Assembly: GCA_016183985.1 (NCBI GenBank)
Contig: JACPDN010000011.1
Span: 1-64,000, forward strand
Length of the DNA: 64,000 bases
Direction: 5' to 3'
From: Pseudomonadota bacterium
GTDB lineage: Bacteria; Pseudomonadota; Alphaproteobacteria; Dongiales; Dongiaceae
The notes under the pieces: model-generated
The model's input: only the letters and a program-made list of their open reading frames with translations
What the model was told of the DNA's origin: nothing
The model's database searches: none
In this document: piece by piece, positions 45,876 through 54,047 of the stretch
Position numbering within the stretch: position 1 is the first letter of the stretch
How the letters are laid out: every line of letters starts with the position of its first letter
Translations under genes and position numbers: made by a program

Positions 45876-47288
45876 GTGACTGATCTTGATCTCTGCTTCA
45901 CGCCCGCCACGGAGCTTGCCGCTCGCATCCGCGCCGGCACGCTCTCGCCGGTCACCATCGTCGAGAATGCACTGGTACGCATTGCCGAGGTGAACCCGGC
46001 GCTCAATTGCTTCTGCTTCGTCTATGCCGATGAAGCGCGGGCGCTGGCAAAGCAGATGGAGGCGGAAGCCAAGGCCGGCCACTTCCGCGGGCCGCTGCAC
46101 GGCGTGCCCTATGCCTTGAAGGATCTCACGCCGACCAAGGGCAAGCGCACGACCCTCGGCTCCTATGCCTATGAACATTGGGTGCCCGATCACGACGCGC
46201 CGATTGCCGAGGCGCTGGCGGGTGCCGGCGGCATCCTCATCGGCAAGACGACGACGCCCGAATTCGCCTATTCGAGCTTTACCGAGAGTCCGCTTTGGGG
46301 CATCACCCGCAACCCCTGGAACAAGGAGCGCACGGCCGGCGGCTCTTCCGGCGGGTCGGGGGCCGCTGTCGCCAGTGGCTGCGTGCCTTTTGCCGAAGGC
46401 TCCGACATGGGCGGCTCGGTGCGCATTCCGGCAAGCTTCTGCGGCATCGTCGGCCTGAAACCGAGCTTCGGCCGCATCCCCTTCACCATCCTGCCCAGCC
46501 AATACGACCAGCTGTCGCATTTCGGCCCCCTCGCCCGCACCATCGGCGACGCCTGCCTCTTCATGCAGATCACGCAAGGGCCGGATGATCGCGACATCCA
46601 ATCGCTCACCACGCCGCTCGACTTCACCGGCCCGCTGCCCAGCGATGTCAAAGGCAAGCATCTCGCTTTGCTGCTCAAGGTCGGCAATCACATATGGCAC
46701 CCGGAAGTCGAAGCTGCCGTGCGCCGTGCCGCCGACACCTTCGCCAAGGCTGGTGCCATCATCGAGGAAGTCGAGCTTCCCTGGGGCAAGGACGAAGACG
46801 AGTTGTGGTCGGCGCATTGGGGGGTCTATCTCGCCACCTTCTTCGGCCATGTGCTGAAAGATTATCGCGCCAAGATGGATCCCAATGTCGTGCGCCTCAT
46901 CGAAAACGGCTTCGCCATGAATGCGGTCGAATTCAAGAAGATCGAGATCGTGCGCACGCGTATGTGGGGTGAGATCCAGCCGATCCTCGCCCGCAACGAC
47001 GCGATCCTCACCGGCACCATGTGCCAGCCGGCGGCCAAGGTCGGCCGCAACGACGCCGAATACTGGCAGCTCGATGCCCAAGGCGGCTACCGCGCCCTCG
47101 ACTTCACCTCCGTCTGGAACTTCGTCAGCCCCTGCCCGGCGTTGTCCGTACCGGCGGGCCTTACGTCAGACAAATTGCCGATCGGCCTCCAAATGATCGG
47201 CCGCCGCCATGACGATCTCGGCGTTCTCGGCCTCGGCGCCGCTCTGGAAAAGCTGCAGCCCTGGTGGGATCAGCGCCCGCCCGTCTGA
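45876..47288 (+). CDS. amidase-signature family hydrolase
   Basis: A 470-aa serine amidase. The Ser-cisSer-Lys triad is in place: Lys82 in PYALKDLTPTKG, the cis-Ser in GGSSGGSGAAVASG (155-168) and nucleophile Ser181 in DMGGSVRIPASFCG. It resembles the stand-alone amidases that cleave small amides rather than GatA, because there are no gatB/gatC genes nearby. The start is a GTG at 45876. It is the last gene of the run that includes the pseudo-ATPase and two permeases, so its substrate may be what that membrane complex handles (inference). Confidence 0.85.
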   Translation: MTDLDLCFTPATELAARIRAGTLSPVTIVENALVRIAEVNPALNCFCFVYADEARALAKQMEAEAKAGHFRGPLHGVPYALKDLTPTKGKRTTLGSYAYEHWVPDHDAPIAEALAGAGGILIGKTTTPEFAYSSFTESPLWGITRNPWNKERTAGGSSGGSGAAVASGCVPFAEGSDMGGSVRIPASFCGIVGLKPSFGRIPFTILPSQYDQLSHFGPLARTIGDACLFMQITQGPDDRDIQSLTTPLDFTGPLPSDVKGKHLALLLKVGNHIWHPEVEAAVRRAADTFAKAGAIIEEVELPWGKDEDELWSAHWGVYLATFFGHVLKDYRAKMDPNVVRLIENGFAMNAVEFKKIEIVRTRMWGEIQPILARNDAILTGTMCQPAAKVGRNDAEYWQLDAQGGYRALDFTSVWNFVSPCPALSVPAGLTSDKLPIGLQMIGRRHDDLGVLGLGAALEKLQPWWDQRPPV

Positions 47289-47390
47289 GGCGCCCCGCCC
47301 ACTTGCCAAGGCAGGGCAAAAGGCGCTAGCCCTAGCCCCGCGTTTTCGTCCCATTTTCCGTCCTGACCTTTTATTCCTGGGTGCCCGTCA

Positions 47391-49082
47391 ATGAGCAAGA
47401 ATGTGAAGCCGCGCAATGGCGGCCGGATCCTGATCGATGCCCTGATTGGACATGGCGTCGACCTCGCCTTCTGCGTGCCGGGCGAAAGCTATCTGGCAGC
47501 GCTCGACGCGCTCCACGATTCGCAAGGTCAGATCAAGCTGGTCGTCTGCCGCCAAGAAGGTGGGGCCGCCTATATGGCTGAAGCCTATGGCAAGCTGACC
47601 GGCAAGCCCGGCATCTGCTTCGTGACCCGCGGCCCCGGCGCTACGAATGCGTCGGTTGGCGTCCACACTGCCTTCCAGGATTCGACGCCGATGATTCTCT
47701 TCATCGGCCAGGTTGCCCGCGACCAGGTCGAGCGCGAAGCTTTTCAGGAAATCGACTTCCGTCGCATGTATGGCCCGATGGTGAAATGGGTCGCCGAGAT
47801 CGAGGATGCCGCGCGCATTCCCGAACTGGTGAGCCAGGCCTTCCACCGCGCCGTCAATGGTCGCCCCGGTCCGGTCGTGCTCGCACTCCCGGAGGACATG
47901 CTGACCGATATCGCCGAAGTGGGCGATGCGATGCACTATAAGGTCAGCCGCGCTCATCCGGGCGAGGAGCAGATCAGCGACTTCCGCGCCCTGCTCGCCA
48001 AGGCGCAGCGCCCGCTTGTCATCCTGGGTGGCGGCGGTTGGGATGCCGAGGCAGTGGCCGACATCCGTGCCTTTGCCGAAGCCAATAATCTGCCCGTCGG
48101 CTGCTCGTTCCGCTGCCAGGATCTCTTCGACAACACGCTGCCCAATTACGTCGGCGATGTCGGCATCGGCATCAATCCGAAACTCGCGCAGCGCGTCAAG
48201 GAAAGCGACCTCCTCATCGCCATCGGCCCGCGTCTCGGCGAAATGACCACCTCCGGCTACACGTTGATCGATATTCCGGTGCCGGCGCAGAAACTCATCC
48301 ATGTGCATGCCAGCGTCGAAGAGTTGGGCCGCGTCTATCAGGCAACCTTGCCGATCAATAGCGGCATGGGCGCTTTCGCGCGCGCGGCGCGCAAGATGAC
48401 GCCAGTTGATCACAAGGCCTGGGATTCCTGGACCTCCGGCGCTCGCAATGATTATCTCGAGAACATCAAGCACAGCCCGGTGCCGGGCGATCTGCAGATG
48501 GGCGATATCATGGCCTGGCTGCGCCAGCGTCTGCCCGATGACGCAATCCTCACCAATGGCGCTGGCAATTACGCGACCTGGAGCCACCGTTTCTATCAGT
48601 ACCGCAAGTTCCGCACCCAGCTCGGCCCCACCAATGGCTCGATGGGTTACGGCGTTCCTGCAGCAGTGGCGGCAAAGATCGCGGCACCTAACCGTGTCGT
48701 CGTCTCCTTCAACGGCGATGGCTGCTTCATGATGAACGGCCAGGAACTGGCGACGGCCGTGCAATACGGCGCCAATGTCGTGTTCCTGGTCATCAATAAT
48801 GGCATGTACGGCACCATCCGCATGCATCAGGAAAAAACCTATCCCGGCCGCATCAGCGGGACGGAACTGCACAACCCGGATTTCGTGGCGCTCGGTAAAG
48901 CCTATGGCGCCCATGCCGAGCTGGTCGAGAAGACGGCGGATTTCGCGCCGGCCTTCGAGCGCGCGCTGGCGGCGGGCAAACCAGCATTGCTGGAGCTGCG
49001 CCTCGATCCGGAGGCGATTACGCCCAAGGCCTCGCTCACCGATCTCCGGAATGCGGCACTCAAGGCCCAGGGCAAGGCGTGA
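47391..49082 (+). CDS. thiamine diphosphate-dependent enzyme, acetolactate synthase-like
   Basis: A 563-aa ThDP enzyme of the AHAS/POX family: N-terminal Pyr domain with the catalytic Glu in CRQEGGAAYMAEAYG, central domain, and C-terminal PP domain with NGDGCFMMNGQELATAVQYGANVVFLVINN (the GDG...NN diphosphate-binding motif). It is not a clear IlvB because the FAD-site region and the quinone end are divergent and no ilvN small subunit follows. It may be a carboligase or decarboxylase of small 2-oxo acids. Its stop overlaps the next gene by 4 bases (GTGA). Confidence 0.85.
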   Translation: MSKNVKPRNGGRILIDALIGHGVDLAFCVPGESYLAALDALHDSQGQIKLVVCRQEGGAAYMAEAYGKLTGKPGICFVTRGPGATNASVGVHTAFQDSTPMILFIGQVARDQVEREAFQEIDFRRMYGPMVKWVAEIEDAARIPELVSQAFHRAVNGRPGPVVLALPEDMLTDIAEVGDAMHYKVSRAHPGEEQISDFRALLAKAQRPLVILGGGGWDAEAVADIRAFAEANNLPVGCSFRCQDLFDNTLPNYVGDVGIGINPKLAQRVKESDLLIAIGPRLGEMTTSGYTLIDIPVPAQKLIHVHASVEELGRVYQATLPINSGMGAFARAARKMTPVDHKAWDSWTSGARNDYLENIKHSPVPGDLQMGDIMAWLRQRLPDDAILTNGAGNYATWSHRFYQYRKFRTQLGPTNGSMGYGVPAAVAAKIAAPNRVVVSFNGDGCFMMNGQELATAVQYGANVVFLVINNGMYGTIRMHQEKTYPGRISGTELHNPDFVALGKAYGAHAELVEKTADFAPAFERALAAGKPALLELRLDPEAITPKASLTDLRNAALKAQGKA

Positions 49083-49414
49083 CGGATCGGCTCGCAACCG
49101 AACTCTACGTCAAGGCGCATCTACGCCAGTGCTTTGCCAAGGGCCTCACTGCCATCGTCGCCCATAAAGGCGACGATTGGGGCGGAGCCATTCTGGTGAA
49201 ACTCAATCTACTGGGACCGGGCTGCCGCCTGCTCAACCAGACACGCGACGCCGACGGCGAAATCGCGTGGCTGCCGGTGCAAGCGGGCGCCTTGCTCCCC
49301 GAGCGTGATGCTGACGATTACATCGCCAAGGCCGTGGGCCGCGATCCCGATCTCTGGGTCGTCGAGATCGAAGATCGCAGCGGCACCAATCCGTTTCCGG
49401 GGAAAGTGCTTTAA
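49079..49414 (+). CDS. DUF1491-family protein
   Basis: A 111-aa small protein with the family pattern: TELYVKAHLRQCFAKGLTAIVAHKGDDWGGAILVKLNLL, then a C-terminal DPDLWVVEIEDRSG. DUF1491 is a conserved alphaproteobacterial family of unknown function. It starts with GTG inside the end of the ThDP enzyme gene and is probably co-translated with it. The 141-base gap downstream, before the convergent psp genes, has no clear terminator. Confidence 0.75.
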   Translation: MTDRLATELYVKAHLRQCFAKGLTAIVAHKGDDWGGAILVKLNLLGPGCRLLNQTRDADGEIAWLPVQAGALLPERDADDYIAKAVGRDPDLWVVEIEDRSGTNPFPGKVL

Positions 49415-49555
49415 GCCGATAGATCAACCGCAGCTCAGCCCCTTACCCTTGTGTGTAAGAAGAAGGTGAGTCGAAATGAGCCGGCTCGATTGAGATCTGG
49501 GTCGACCCCGTCCAAACCCCAGGTCGCCAAGTGAAAGTGACGGGTCTAGCGTGCC

Positions 49556-49978
49556 TCAAGCTCCGCCCATCTGCCTGAAGTCACGACGCAGATGAAATTC
49601 GTGTGACGTCACTTGCGCCTCCATGGCACCTGCGCGCTCTTCCAATTCCTTGAACTTCGCGCGCAAAGCCGGGAAACTCAGATCCGGCGGCAACCCCGCA
49701 GCCCATTCGTCCTTCGCTGTTGCCGCAGCCTTCGGCTCTGCCGGCACCTCGTCAACCGGTTTCATGAAGAATGTGCCGAGGCCGTAAGCGATCAGCGTGA
49801 ACATCGGCGCGAAGATCAGGCAGAGCACGGCCGCCACGCGCACCCATTTCAGGCGCACACCCCAATGCTGCGCGATGCCGGCGCAGATGCCGCTCACCTT
49901 TCCTTTTTCCGGAATGCGGCGCAGGCCCTGAAAGGCCCAGAACGGCCGATTGCGCCCCGCTTGTTCGTCCCAGTTCAT
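49556..49978 (-). CDS. pspC: phage shock protein C
   Basis: A 140-aa inner-membrane protein with the PspC domain: LRRIPEKGKVSGICAGIAQHWGVRLKWVRVAAVLCLIFAP followed by a second hydrophobic stretch and an unusually long Lys/Glu/Ala-rich C-terminal tail with a coiled-coil (about 105-130, FKELEERAGAMEAQV). PspC senses envelope stress with PspB and binds PspA. It overlaps pspB by 4 bases. Confidence 0.88.
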   Translation of the reverse strand: MNWDEQAGRNRPFWAFQGLRRIPEKGKVSGICAGIAQHWGVRLKWVRVAAVLCLIFAPMFTLIAYGLGTFFMKPVDEVPAEPKAAATAKDEWAAGLPPDLSFPALRAKFKELEERAGAMEAQVTSHEFHLRRDFRQMGGA

Positions 49979-50211
49979 CGACTTGTCTCCCGCCAGCCCG
50001 GCGCTTCGGCGTCGAGCAGTTTTTCCAGATTGGCAACGCGGCTCTCAAGCCGCTGTGCCACTCCCCACATTTCCTTCACTGTCTTCTCGTCGGCGCTGCC
50101 ATTGGCCTTCTGGTCCTTCCACCGGGTCTTGTAGTGGAAGATCAGCCATAGCGGCGCCACGATCACCATGAAGAGGATCGCGGGCACGGACATGAACTCG
50201 AGGAAACTCAT
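49975..50211 (-). CDS. pspB: phage shock protein B
   Basis: A 78-aa protein with one N-terminal membrane segment (FLEFMSVPAILFMVIVAPLWLIFHY) and a C-terminal leucine-zipper-like helix (LESRVANLEKLLDAEAPGWR), the standard PspB plan. With PspC it relays envelope stress to the PspA-PspF switch. It lies 60 bases downstream of pspA. Confidence 0.88.
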   Translation of the reverse strand: MSFLEFMSVPAILFMVIVAPLWLIFHYKTRWKDQKANGSADEKTVKEMWGVAQRLESRVANLEKLLDAEAPGWRETSR

Positions 50212-50271
50212 AGACGGTCCCTTTGGGCGGATGCGCGGTTGCGACGAGATTGCTCAGCCAGAACATGAGCC

Positions 50272-50943
50272 TTAGCCCTTGTGTTCGGTGCGGAGCTTTT
50301 CCTTGAGCGCCGCCAACTCTGCATCAAGGCCGGTCTCGGCTTCAAGATTGGCAAACTCCTGCTCCAGGGTCTTACCCTGCCCCATATCGTAAACCTCGGC
50401 CCGGCCTTCAAGCTCGTCGATCTTCTGGTGCAAAGTTTCATACCGCGCCAGCGCGTCGTCGACCCGGCCATCGGCCAGGGTCCGGCGCACCTGGACCCGC
50501 TTCTGGGCGGCGTTGAGGCGGATGAGGAGCGCCTTCTGCTTGGCCTTGGCCTCCTGCAATTTGGACTGCAGGCGCGCCAGATCCTCGTCATGGCGGGCCA
50601 GCGCCTCGTCAACGGCCTTCAATTCGCCCTGCAGCACCGTGGCGCTTTCGCTGAGCTTCCGCCTCGCGAGCAGGGCGCCCTTGGCCAGGTCGTCGCGGCC
50701 CTTGGAGATGGCGAACTCCGCCTTCTGCGCCCAATCGGTCTCGGCCGCTGCCAGTTGCTCCAGGCGGCGCTGGATTTCCTTCTTTTCCGAGATGTTCTTG
50801 ACCGCCGCCGAGCGTACCTCGACCAGCGTGTCCTCCATCTCCTGGATCATCAGCTTCGCCATCTTTTCCGGATCCTCGGCGCGGTCGAGCAGCGCGTTGA
50901 GGTTGGCGTTCACGATGTCACTGAGGCGCGAGAAAATACCCAT
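50272..50943 (-). CDS. pspA: phage shock protein A
   Basis: A 223-aa PspA/IM30 (ESCRT-III-like) protein, almost entirely coiled coil. GIFSRLSDIVNANLNALLDRAEDPEKMAKLMIQEME is the N-terminal amphipathic helix plus first hairpin, and the FAAxxxDMGQGKTLEQEFANLEAETGLDAELAALK-type C-terminus is present. PspA binds and inhibits PspF in unstressed cells and is sent to the membrane under stress. The ATG at 50943 was chosen as GIF-starting forms are universal; the frame open to 51102 is a shadow. Confidence 0.92.
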   Translation of the reverse strand: MGIFSRLSDIVNANLNALLDRAEDPEKMAKLMIQEMEDTLVEVRSAAVKNISEKKEIQRRLEQLAAAETDWAQKAEFAISKGRDDLAKGALLARRKLSESATVLQGELKAVDEALARHDEDLARLQSKLQEAKAKQKALLIRLNAAQKRVQVRRTLADGRVDDALARYETLHQKIDELEGRAEVYDMGQGKTLEQEFANLEAETGLDAELAALKEKLRTEHKG

Positions 50944-50986
50944 GTTGCTGTCCTTTATCGAAATCTGATGTGCAGGAGGAGAAGGG

Positions 50987-51151
50987 CTAGAAGAGGAAAT
51001 GGCCGAGGGCGATGCCGCAGCCGAAGAACACCCAGTCGGACGCCGTGCGGCTCCGGAGATAGCTGCGGATCCAATCGACCGCCCGGTCGAGATCGGCGGC
51101 AACGCCGCGGCGGAAGCTGGGGCCAGGGTTGGAATGGATATCGTCGGTCAT
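50987..51151 (-). CDS. small membrane protein encoded first in the psp operon
   Basis: A 54-aa protein not recognised as a known Psp subunit. Residues 14-34 can form an amphipathic helix (RRGVAADLDRAVDWIRSYLR) and residues 39-54 form a single C-terminal hydrophobic segment ending at the last residue. GAGGAG lies 9 bases before the ATG at 51151. It is 43 bases ahead of pspA and behind the sigma-54 promoter, so it is expressed with the phage-shock genes. PspD of E. coli is a small membrane protein, but it lies after pspC and does not look alike. Confidence 0.7.
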   Translation of the reverse strand: MTDDIHSNPGPSFRRGVAADLDRAVDWIRSYLRSRTASDWVFFGCGIALGHFLF

Positions 51152-51184
51152 GTGGCAACTCCTCAAGGGAAGATGCCCTCTAAC

Positions 51185-51201
51185 AGCACACACCGTGCCA
51201 A
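51185..51201 (-). promoter_or_regulatory. sigma-54 (-24/-12) promoter of the psp operon
   Basis: On the minus strand the site reads TTGGCACGGTGTGTGCT. The GG and GC doublets are 10 bases apart and the -24 box TTGGCACG is perfect; the -12 box differs from TTGCT in its first base. It lies 34 bases upstream of the first psp gene and 99 bases from the divergent pspF start. Sigma-54 promoters driven by PspF are the rule for psp operons. Confidence 0.82.
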
Positions 51202-51249
51202 AGTATGTTTTTATATATTTCAATTGGTTAGCGCGCTGTTACTCAATAA

Positions 51250-51268
51250 GATAGCGATATTCGCTATC
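51250..51268. promoter_or_regulatory. palindromic operator/enhancer candidate for PspF
   Basis: GATAGCGA (51250-51257), TAT, then TCGCTATC (51261-51268) form a perfect inverted repeat. It lies about 50 bases upstream of the sigma-54 promoter and 32 bases before the pspF start, where an upstream activating sequence is expected. It could also control pspF itself. Confidence 0.6.
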
Positions 51269-51299
51269 AAATTTCGCCATCTATATCTATAATCGCTAC

Positions 51300-52295
51300 A
51301 TGGAAATCGTCACCAACCCCGATACGGCAGGCACGACACCCCTGCTTGGCTCCGACCCGGCCTTTCTGGAAGCGCTGGAGCACGTCTCGCGCCTTGCCCA
51401 GCTCGATCGCCCCGCCTTGGTCATCGGCGAGCGCGGCACCGGCAAGGAGCTGGCGGCCGAGCGCCTGCACTATCTCTCTCCCCGCTGGCATGGGCCGTTT
51501 GCCAAGGTGAATTGCGCGGCGCTCACCGAGACGCTGCTGGAAAGCGAGCTCTTCGGCCATGAAGCTGGCGCTTTCACCGGTGCTAGGCAGCGGCGGCGCG
51601 GGCGCTTTGAGCGTGCCGATGGCGGCACCCTCTTCCTCGACGAAATCGCCACCGCTTCGCCGCGCCTGCAGGAGCAGATCCTGCGCGTCATCGAATATGG
51701 CGAGTTCGAGCGCGTCGGCGGTGAGCAGACCTTGAAGGTCGATGTCCGCGTCGTCGGTGCCACCAATGCCGATCTCCCGGCATGCGTCGAAGCCGGCAAG
51801 TTCCGCGCCGATCTGCTCGATCGGCTTTCATTCGATGTCGTGACCCTGCCGCCCTTGCGGGCGCGCCCTGTCGATATTCTCGAGCTTGGCGAAGCCTTCG
51901 GGATTCGCATGGCGAAGACCCTTGGCCACCCGCTGTTCCCTGGCTTCACCACAGCATGCCAACAGGCGCTCCTCGACTATCACTGGCCGGGCAATGTGCG
52001 CGAACTTCGGAACGTTATTGAGCGCGCGGTCTACCGCGCCGGCCCCACGGAATTGCCGATTGATGCGATCCAGGTCGATCCGTTCGAAAGCCCGTGGCGG
52101 CCGGGGCCGGAACGCAAGAGCGCCGCACCTCACGCGGCACCGCTTGGCGATTTCACAGCCAATGTCGCAGCGTTTGAGGCGGATCTATTGCGACGCGCGC
52201 TTGCCGCCGGCAATGGTAGTCAAACCCAGGCGGCACAGCAGCTGGGCCTTGGCTATCACCAGTTCCGGCGGCTGCTGAAGAAATACAAACTATAG
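51300..52295 (+). CDS. pspF: phage shock transcriptional activator, sigma-54-dependent
   Basis: A 331-aa AAA+ activator lacking an N-terminal sensing domain, as PspF does. Walker A is GERGTGKE (43-50), the sigma-54 contact loop GAFTGA is at 90-95, Walker B is GGTLFLDEI, and sensor II is LDYHWPGNVRELRNVIERA. The C-terminal Fis-type HTH (SQTQAAQQLGLGYHQFRRLLKKYKL) recognises upstream sites. It is held inactive by PspA. Its gene is divergent from the psp operon, with the shared gap holding a sigma-54 promoter and a palindrome. Confidence 0.9.
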   Translation: MEIVTNPDTAGTTPLLGSDPAFLEALEHVSRLAQLDRPALVIGERGTGKELAAERLHYLSPRWHGPFAKVNCAALTETLLESELFGHEAGAFTGARQRRRGRFERADGGTLFLDEIATASPRLQEQILRVIEYGEFERVGGEQTLKVDVRVVGATNADLPACVEAGKFRADLLDRLSFDVVTLPPLRARPVDILELGEAFGIRMAKTLGHPLFPGFTTACQQALLDYHWPGNVRELRNVIERAVYRAGPTELPIDAIQVDPFESPWRPGPERKSAAPHAAPLGDFTANVAAFEADLLRRALAAGNGSQTQAAQQLGLGYHQFRRLLKKYKL

Positions 52296-53261
52296 CCAGC
52301 CAGAACGCTTGAAGCGCCAGAACAGCACGCCGCAGATAACGATGATAAAGGCGATGATCCCAAAATAGCCATATTTCCACGTCAGTTCCGGCATGTTCTG
52401 AAAATTCATGCCATAGATGCCGGCAACCGCCGTCGGCACGGCGAGCATGGCAGCCCAGGCCGCCAATTGGCGCATCACTTCGTTCTGCTTCATGGCGCTC
52501 ATCAGCATCTTGGTATCGACCACCGTCTTGATGAGTTCGCGCAAGTTTTCGATGCGGTCGAGCAGGATCGTGGTGTGGTCGAACACGTCGCGGAAGTATG
52601 GGTGCGTGTTGCGGTCAACGAGCGCCATATCATAACGCATCAGGCGCTGGCAGATTTCAGGGAGTGGCGCCACGGCATGGCGCATATGCAGAAGGTCGCG
52701 CCGTAGCACGACGATCTCTTCCAGCACATCCAGCGTGCTGCGGCCATCGAGCACGGCTTCCTCCAGCCGCTCGATATCATCTTCGACACTCTCGACGATC
52801 GGGAAATAGCGGTCGACGATGAAATCCATCAGGGCGTAGAGGATGAAATCCTCGCCCTTCTTGAAGTTCTCGGGCGAATGCTCGCAGCGTGTACGGACGT
52901 CGGCGTAGCTCACTGACGGTCCGTGCCGCACCGTGATGACATAACCGCGGCCGATGAAGAAGCTGGTCTCGCCCATGGCCACATGCGTGCCGTCGAGCTG
53001 CGCCGTCTTCATCACCACGAACATGGTCTCGCCATAGAGTTCCAGCTTCGGGCGCTGATGGGCGCGATAGGCGTCCTCGATGGAGAGCTCGTGAAGGCCG
53101 AAATAGCGCTGGAGCTTGGCAAGCTCCTCCTGCCCCGGCTCATAGAGGCCGATCCAGATCACCCGCCCCGGCTGGACCCGCATCTGGTCCGGGTCGTTGA
53201 TGTCCAGGCTGCCGAGACGCTGGCCACCCTCATAAATTGCGCAATCTACGACACGACCCAT
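52290..53261 (-). CDS. corA: CorA-family magnesium/cobalt channel
   Basis: A 323-aa protein with a cytoplasmic N-terminal domain and two C-terminal membrane segments. The pore signature is GIYGMNFQNMPEL, just after the first membrane segment, and the C-terminus ends in KRSGWL. The soluble domain contains EDAYRAHQRPKLELY, typical of CorA. It takes up Mg2+ (or Co2+). The ATG at 53261 follows GGAG; an upstream TTG is also open. It converges on pspF with a 6-base overlap. Confidence 0.9.
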   Translation of the reverse strand: MGRVVDCAIYEGGQRLGSLDINDPDQMRVQPGRVIWIGLYEPGQEELAKLQRYFGLHELSIEDAYRAHQRPKLELYGETMFVVMKTAQLDGTHVAMGETSFFIGRGYVITVRHGPSVSYADVRTRCEHSPENFKKGEDFILYALMDFIVDRYFPIVESVEDDIERLEEAVLDGRSTLDVLEEIVVLRRDLLHMRHAVAPLPEICQRLMRYDMALVDRNTHPYFRDVFDHTTILLDRIENLRELIKTVVDTKMLMSAMKQNEVMRQLAAWAAMLAVPTAVAGIYGMNFQNMPELTWKYGYFGIIAFIIVICGVLFWRFKRSGWL

Positions 53262-53471
53262 CTGTGGTTGCTCCGGCAAGGGGCCAAATCGGGGCTCTTA
53301 ACGTACCCCTTTTCGACCCGATTAGCCCACAGACTGGATCCTGGCAAGCGGCCTATACAAGGCTGGGCCGGCAGACTACCTTCGCCGCCAGTAGCCGGCC
53401 GCTTCCGGCGCATGTGGCGTGAACCTTTTCACCGGACTGGGCGACAGATAGATGACCATGGCAGACGCTTC

Positions 53472-54047
53472 ATGAGACTGGACGCGGGCAGCACCGTTCC
53501 CGACGGAAAGCTACTTGACGGCATTGCCAAGGGGGATCGGGCCGCTTTCACCGAATTCTACCAGCGGCATAATCGCTCCCTGTTCGCGTTTCTGGTCAAA
53601 ATGGTGCGCGACCGCGAATTGGCAGAAGAAGTCTTGAGCGAAACCATGCTCGACGTCTGGCGCCAGGCGGGTCGGTTCGAGGGCAAATCCTCGGTCACGA
53701 CCTGGCTCTTCTCGATCGGCCACCACAAGGCCGTGAGCCGCCTGCGCCGGATGCGCGAAGTGGCGCTGGATGAAGAAGTAGCGGCCAATATCGAGGATAG
53801 CGGTCCGACGCCGGACATGCAGGCCTCGGACAAGGACATGTCGCGCCTGCTGGCGCGGCTCATCGAATGCCTGTCGCTGGATCACCGCGAGATCCTGCAA
53901 CTGGCCTATTACCAGGAGTTTTCGGTCCAGGAGATCGCAGAAGTGCTGGATCTGCCGGAGAACACGGTCAAGACGCGCATGTTCTATGCCCGGCAGCGTT
54001 TGAAGGCGCTGCTGGAGCAAGCAGGGGTGAAAGGAGCGGTGGCATGA
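53472..54047 (+). CDS. ECF-type RNA polymerase sigma factor
   Basis: A 191-aa ECF sigma factor. Region 2 (-10 recognition and core binding) is YQRHNRSLFAFLVKMVRDRELAEEVLSETMLDVWRQ, followed by a short linker and region 4 (HREILQLAYYQEFSVQEIAEVLDLPENTVKTRMFYARQRLKALL), a -35-binding HTH. It is RpoE-like in size, and no N- or C-terminal sensing extension is seen. The ATG at 53472 was selected; the large open frame upstream only overlaps the divergent corA gene. Its stop overlaps the start of the anti-sigma gene (ATGA), the usual sigma/anti-sigma pairing. The 210-base gap upstream holds the divergent corA and ECF promoters; no autoregulatory box was identified. Confidence 0.88.
   Translation: MRLDAGSTVPDGKLLDGIAKGDRAAFTEFYQRHNRSLFAFLVKMVRDRELAEEVLSETMLDVWRQAGRFEGKSSVTTWLFSIGHHKAVSRLRRMREVALDEEVAANIEDSGPTPDMQASDKDMSRLLARLIECLSLDHREILQLAYYQEFSVQEIAEVLDLPENTVKTRMFYARQRLKALLEQAGVKGAVA

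Noticed and set aside
45858-47081. Minus-strand open frame of 407 codons opposite the amidase
   Set aside because: Antisense shadow; the plus frame shows the full amidase triad.
47388-49097. Minus-strand open frame of 569 codons opposite the ThDP enzyme gene
   Set aside because: It mirrors the plus-strand gene, a common result of high GC codon bias; no ribosome binding site or family motifs, whereas the plus frame has clear ThDP motifs.
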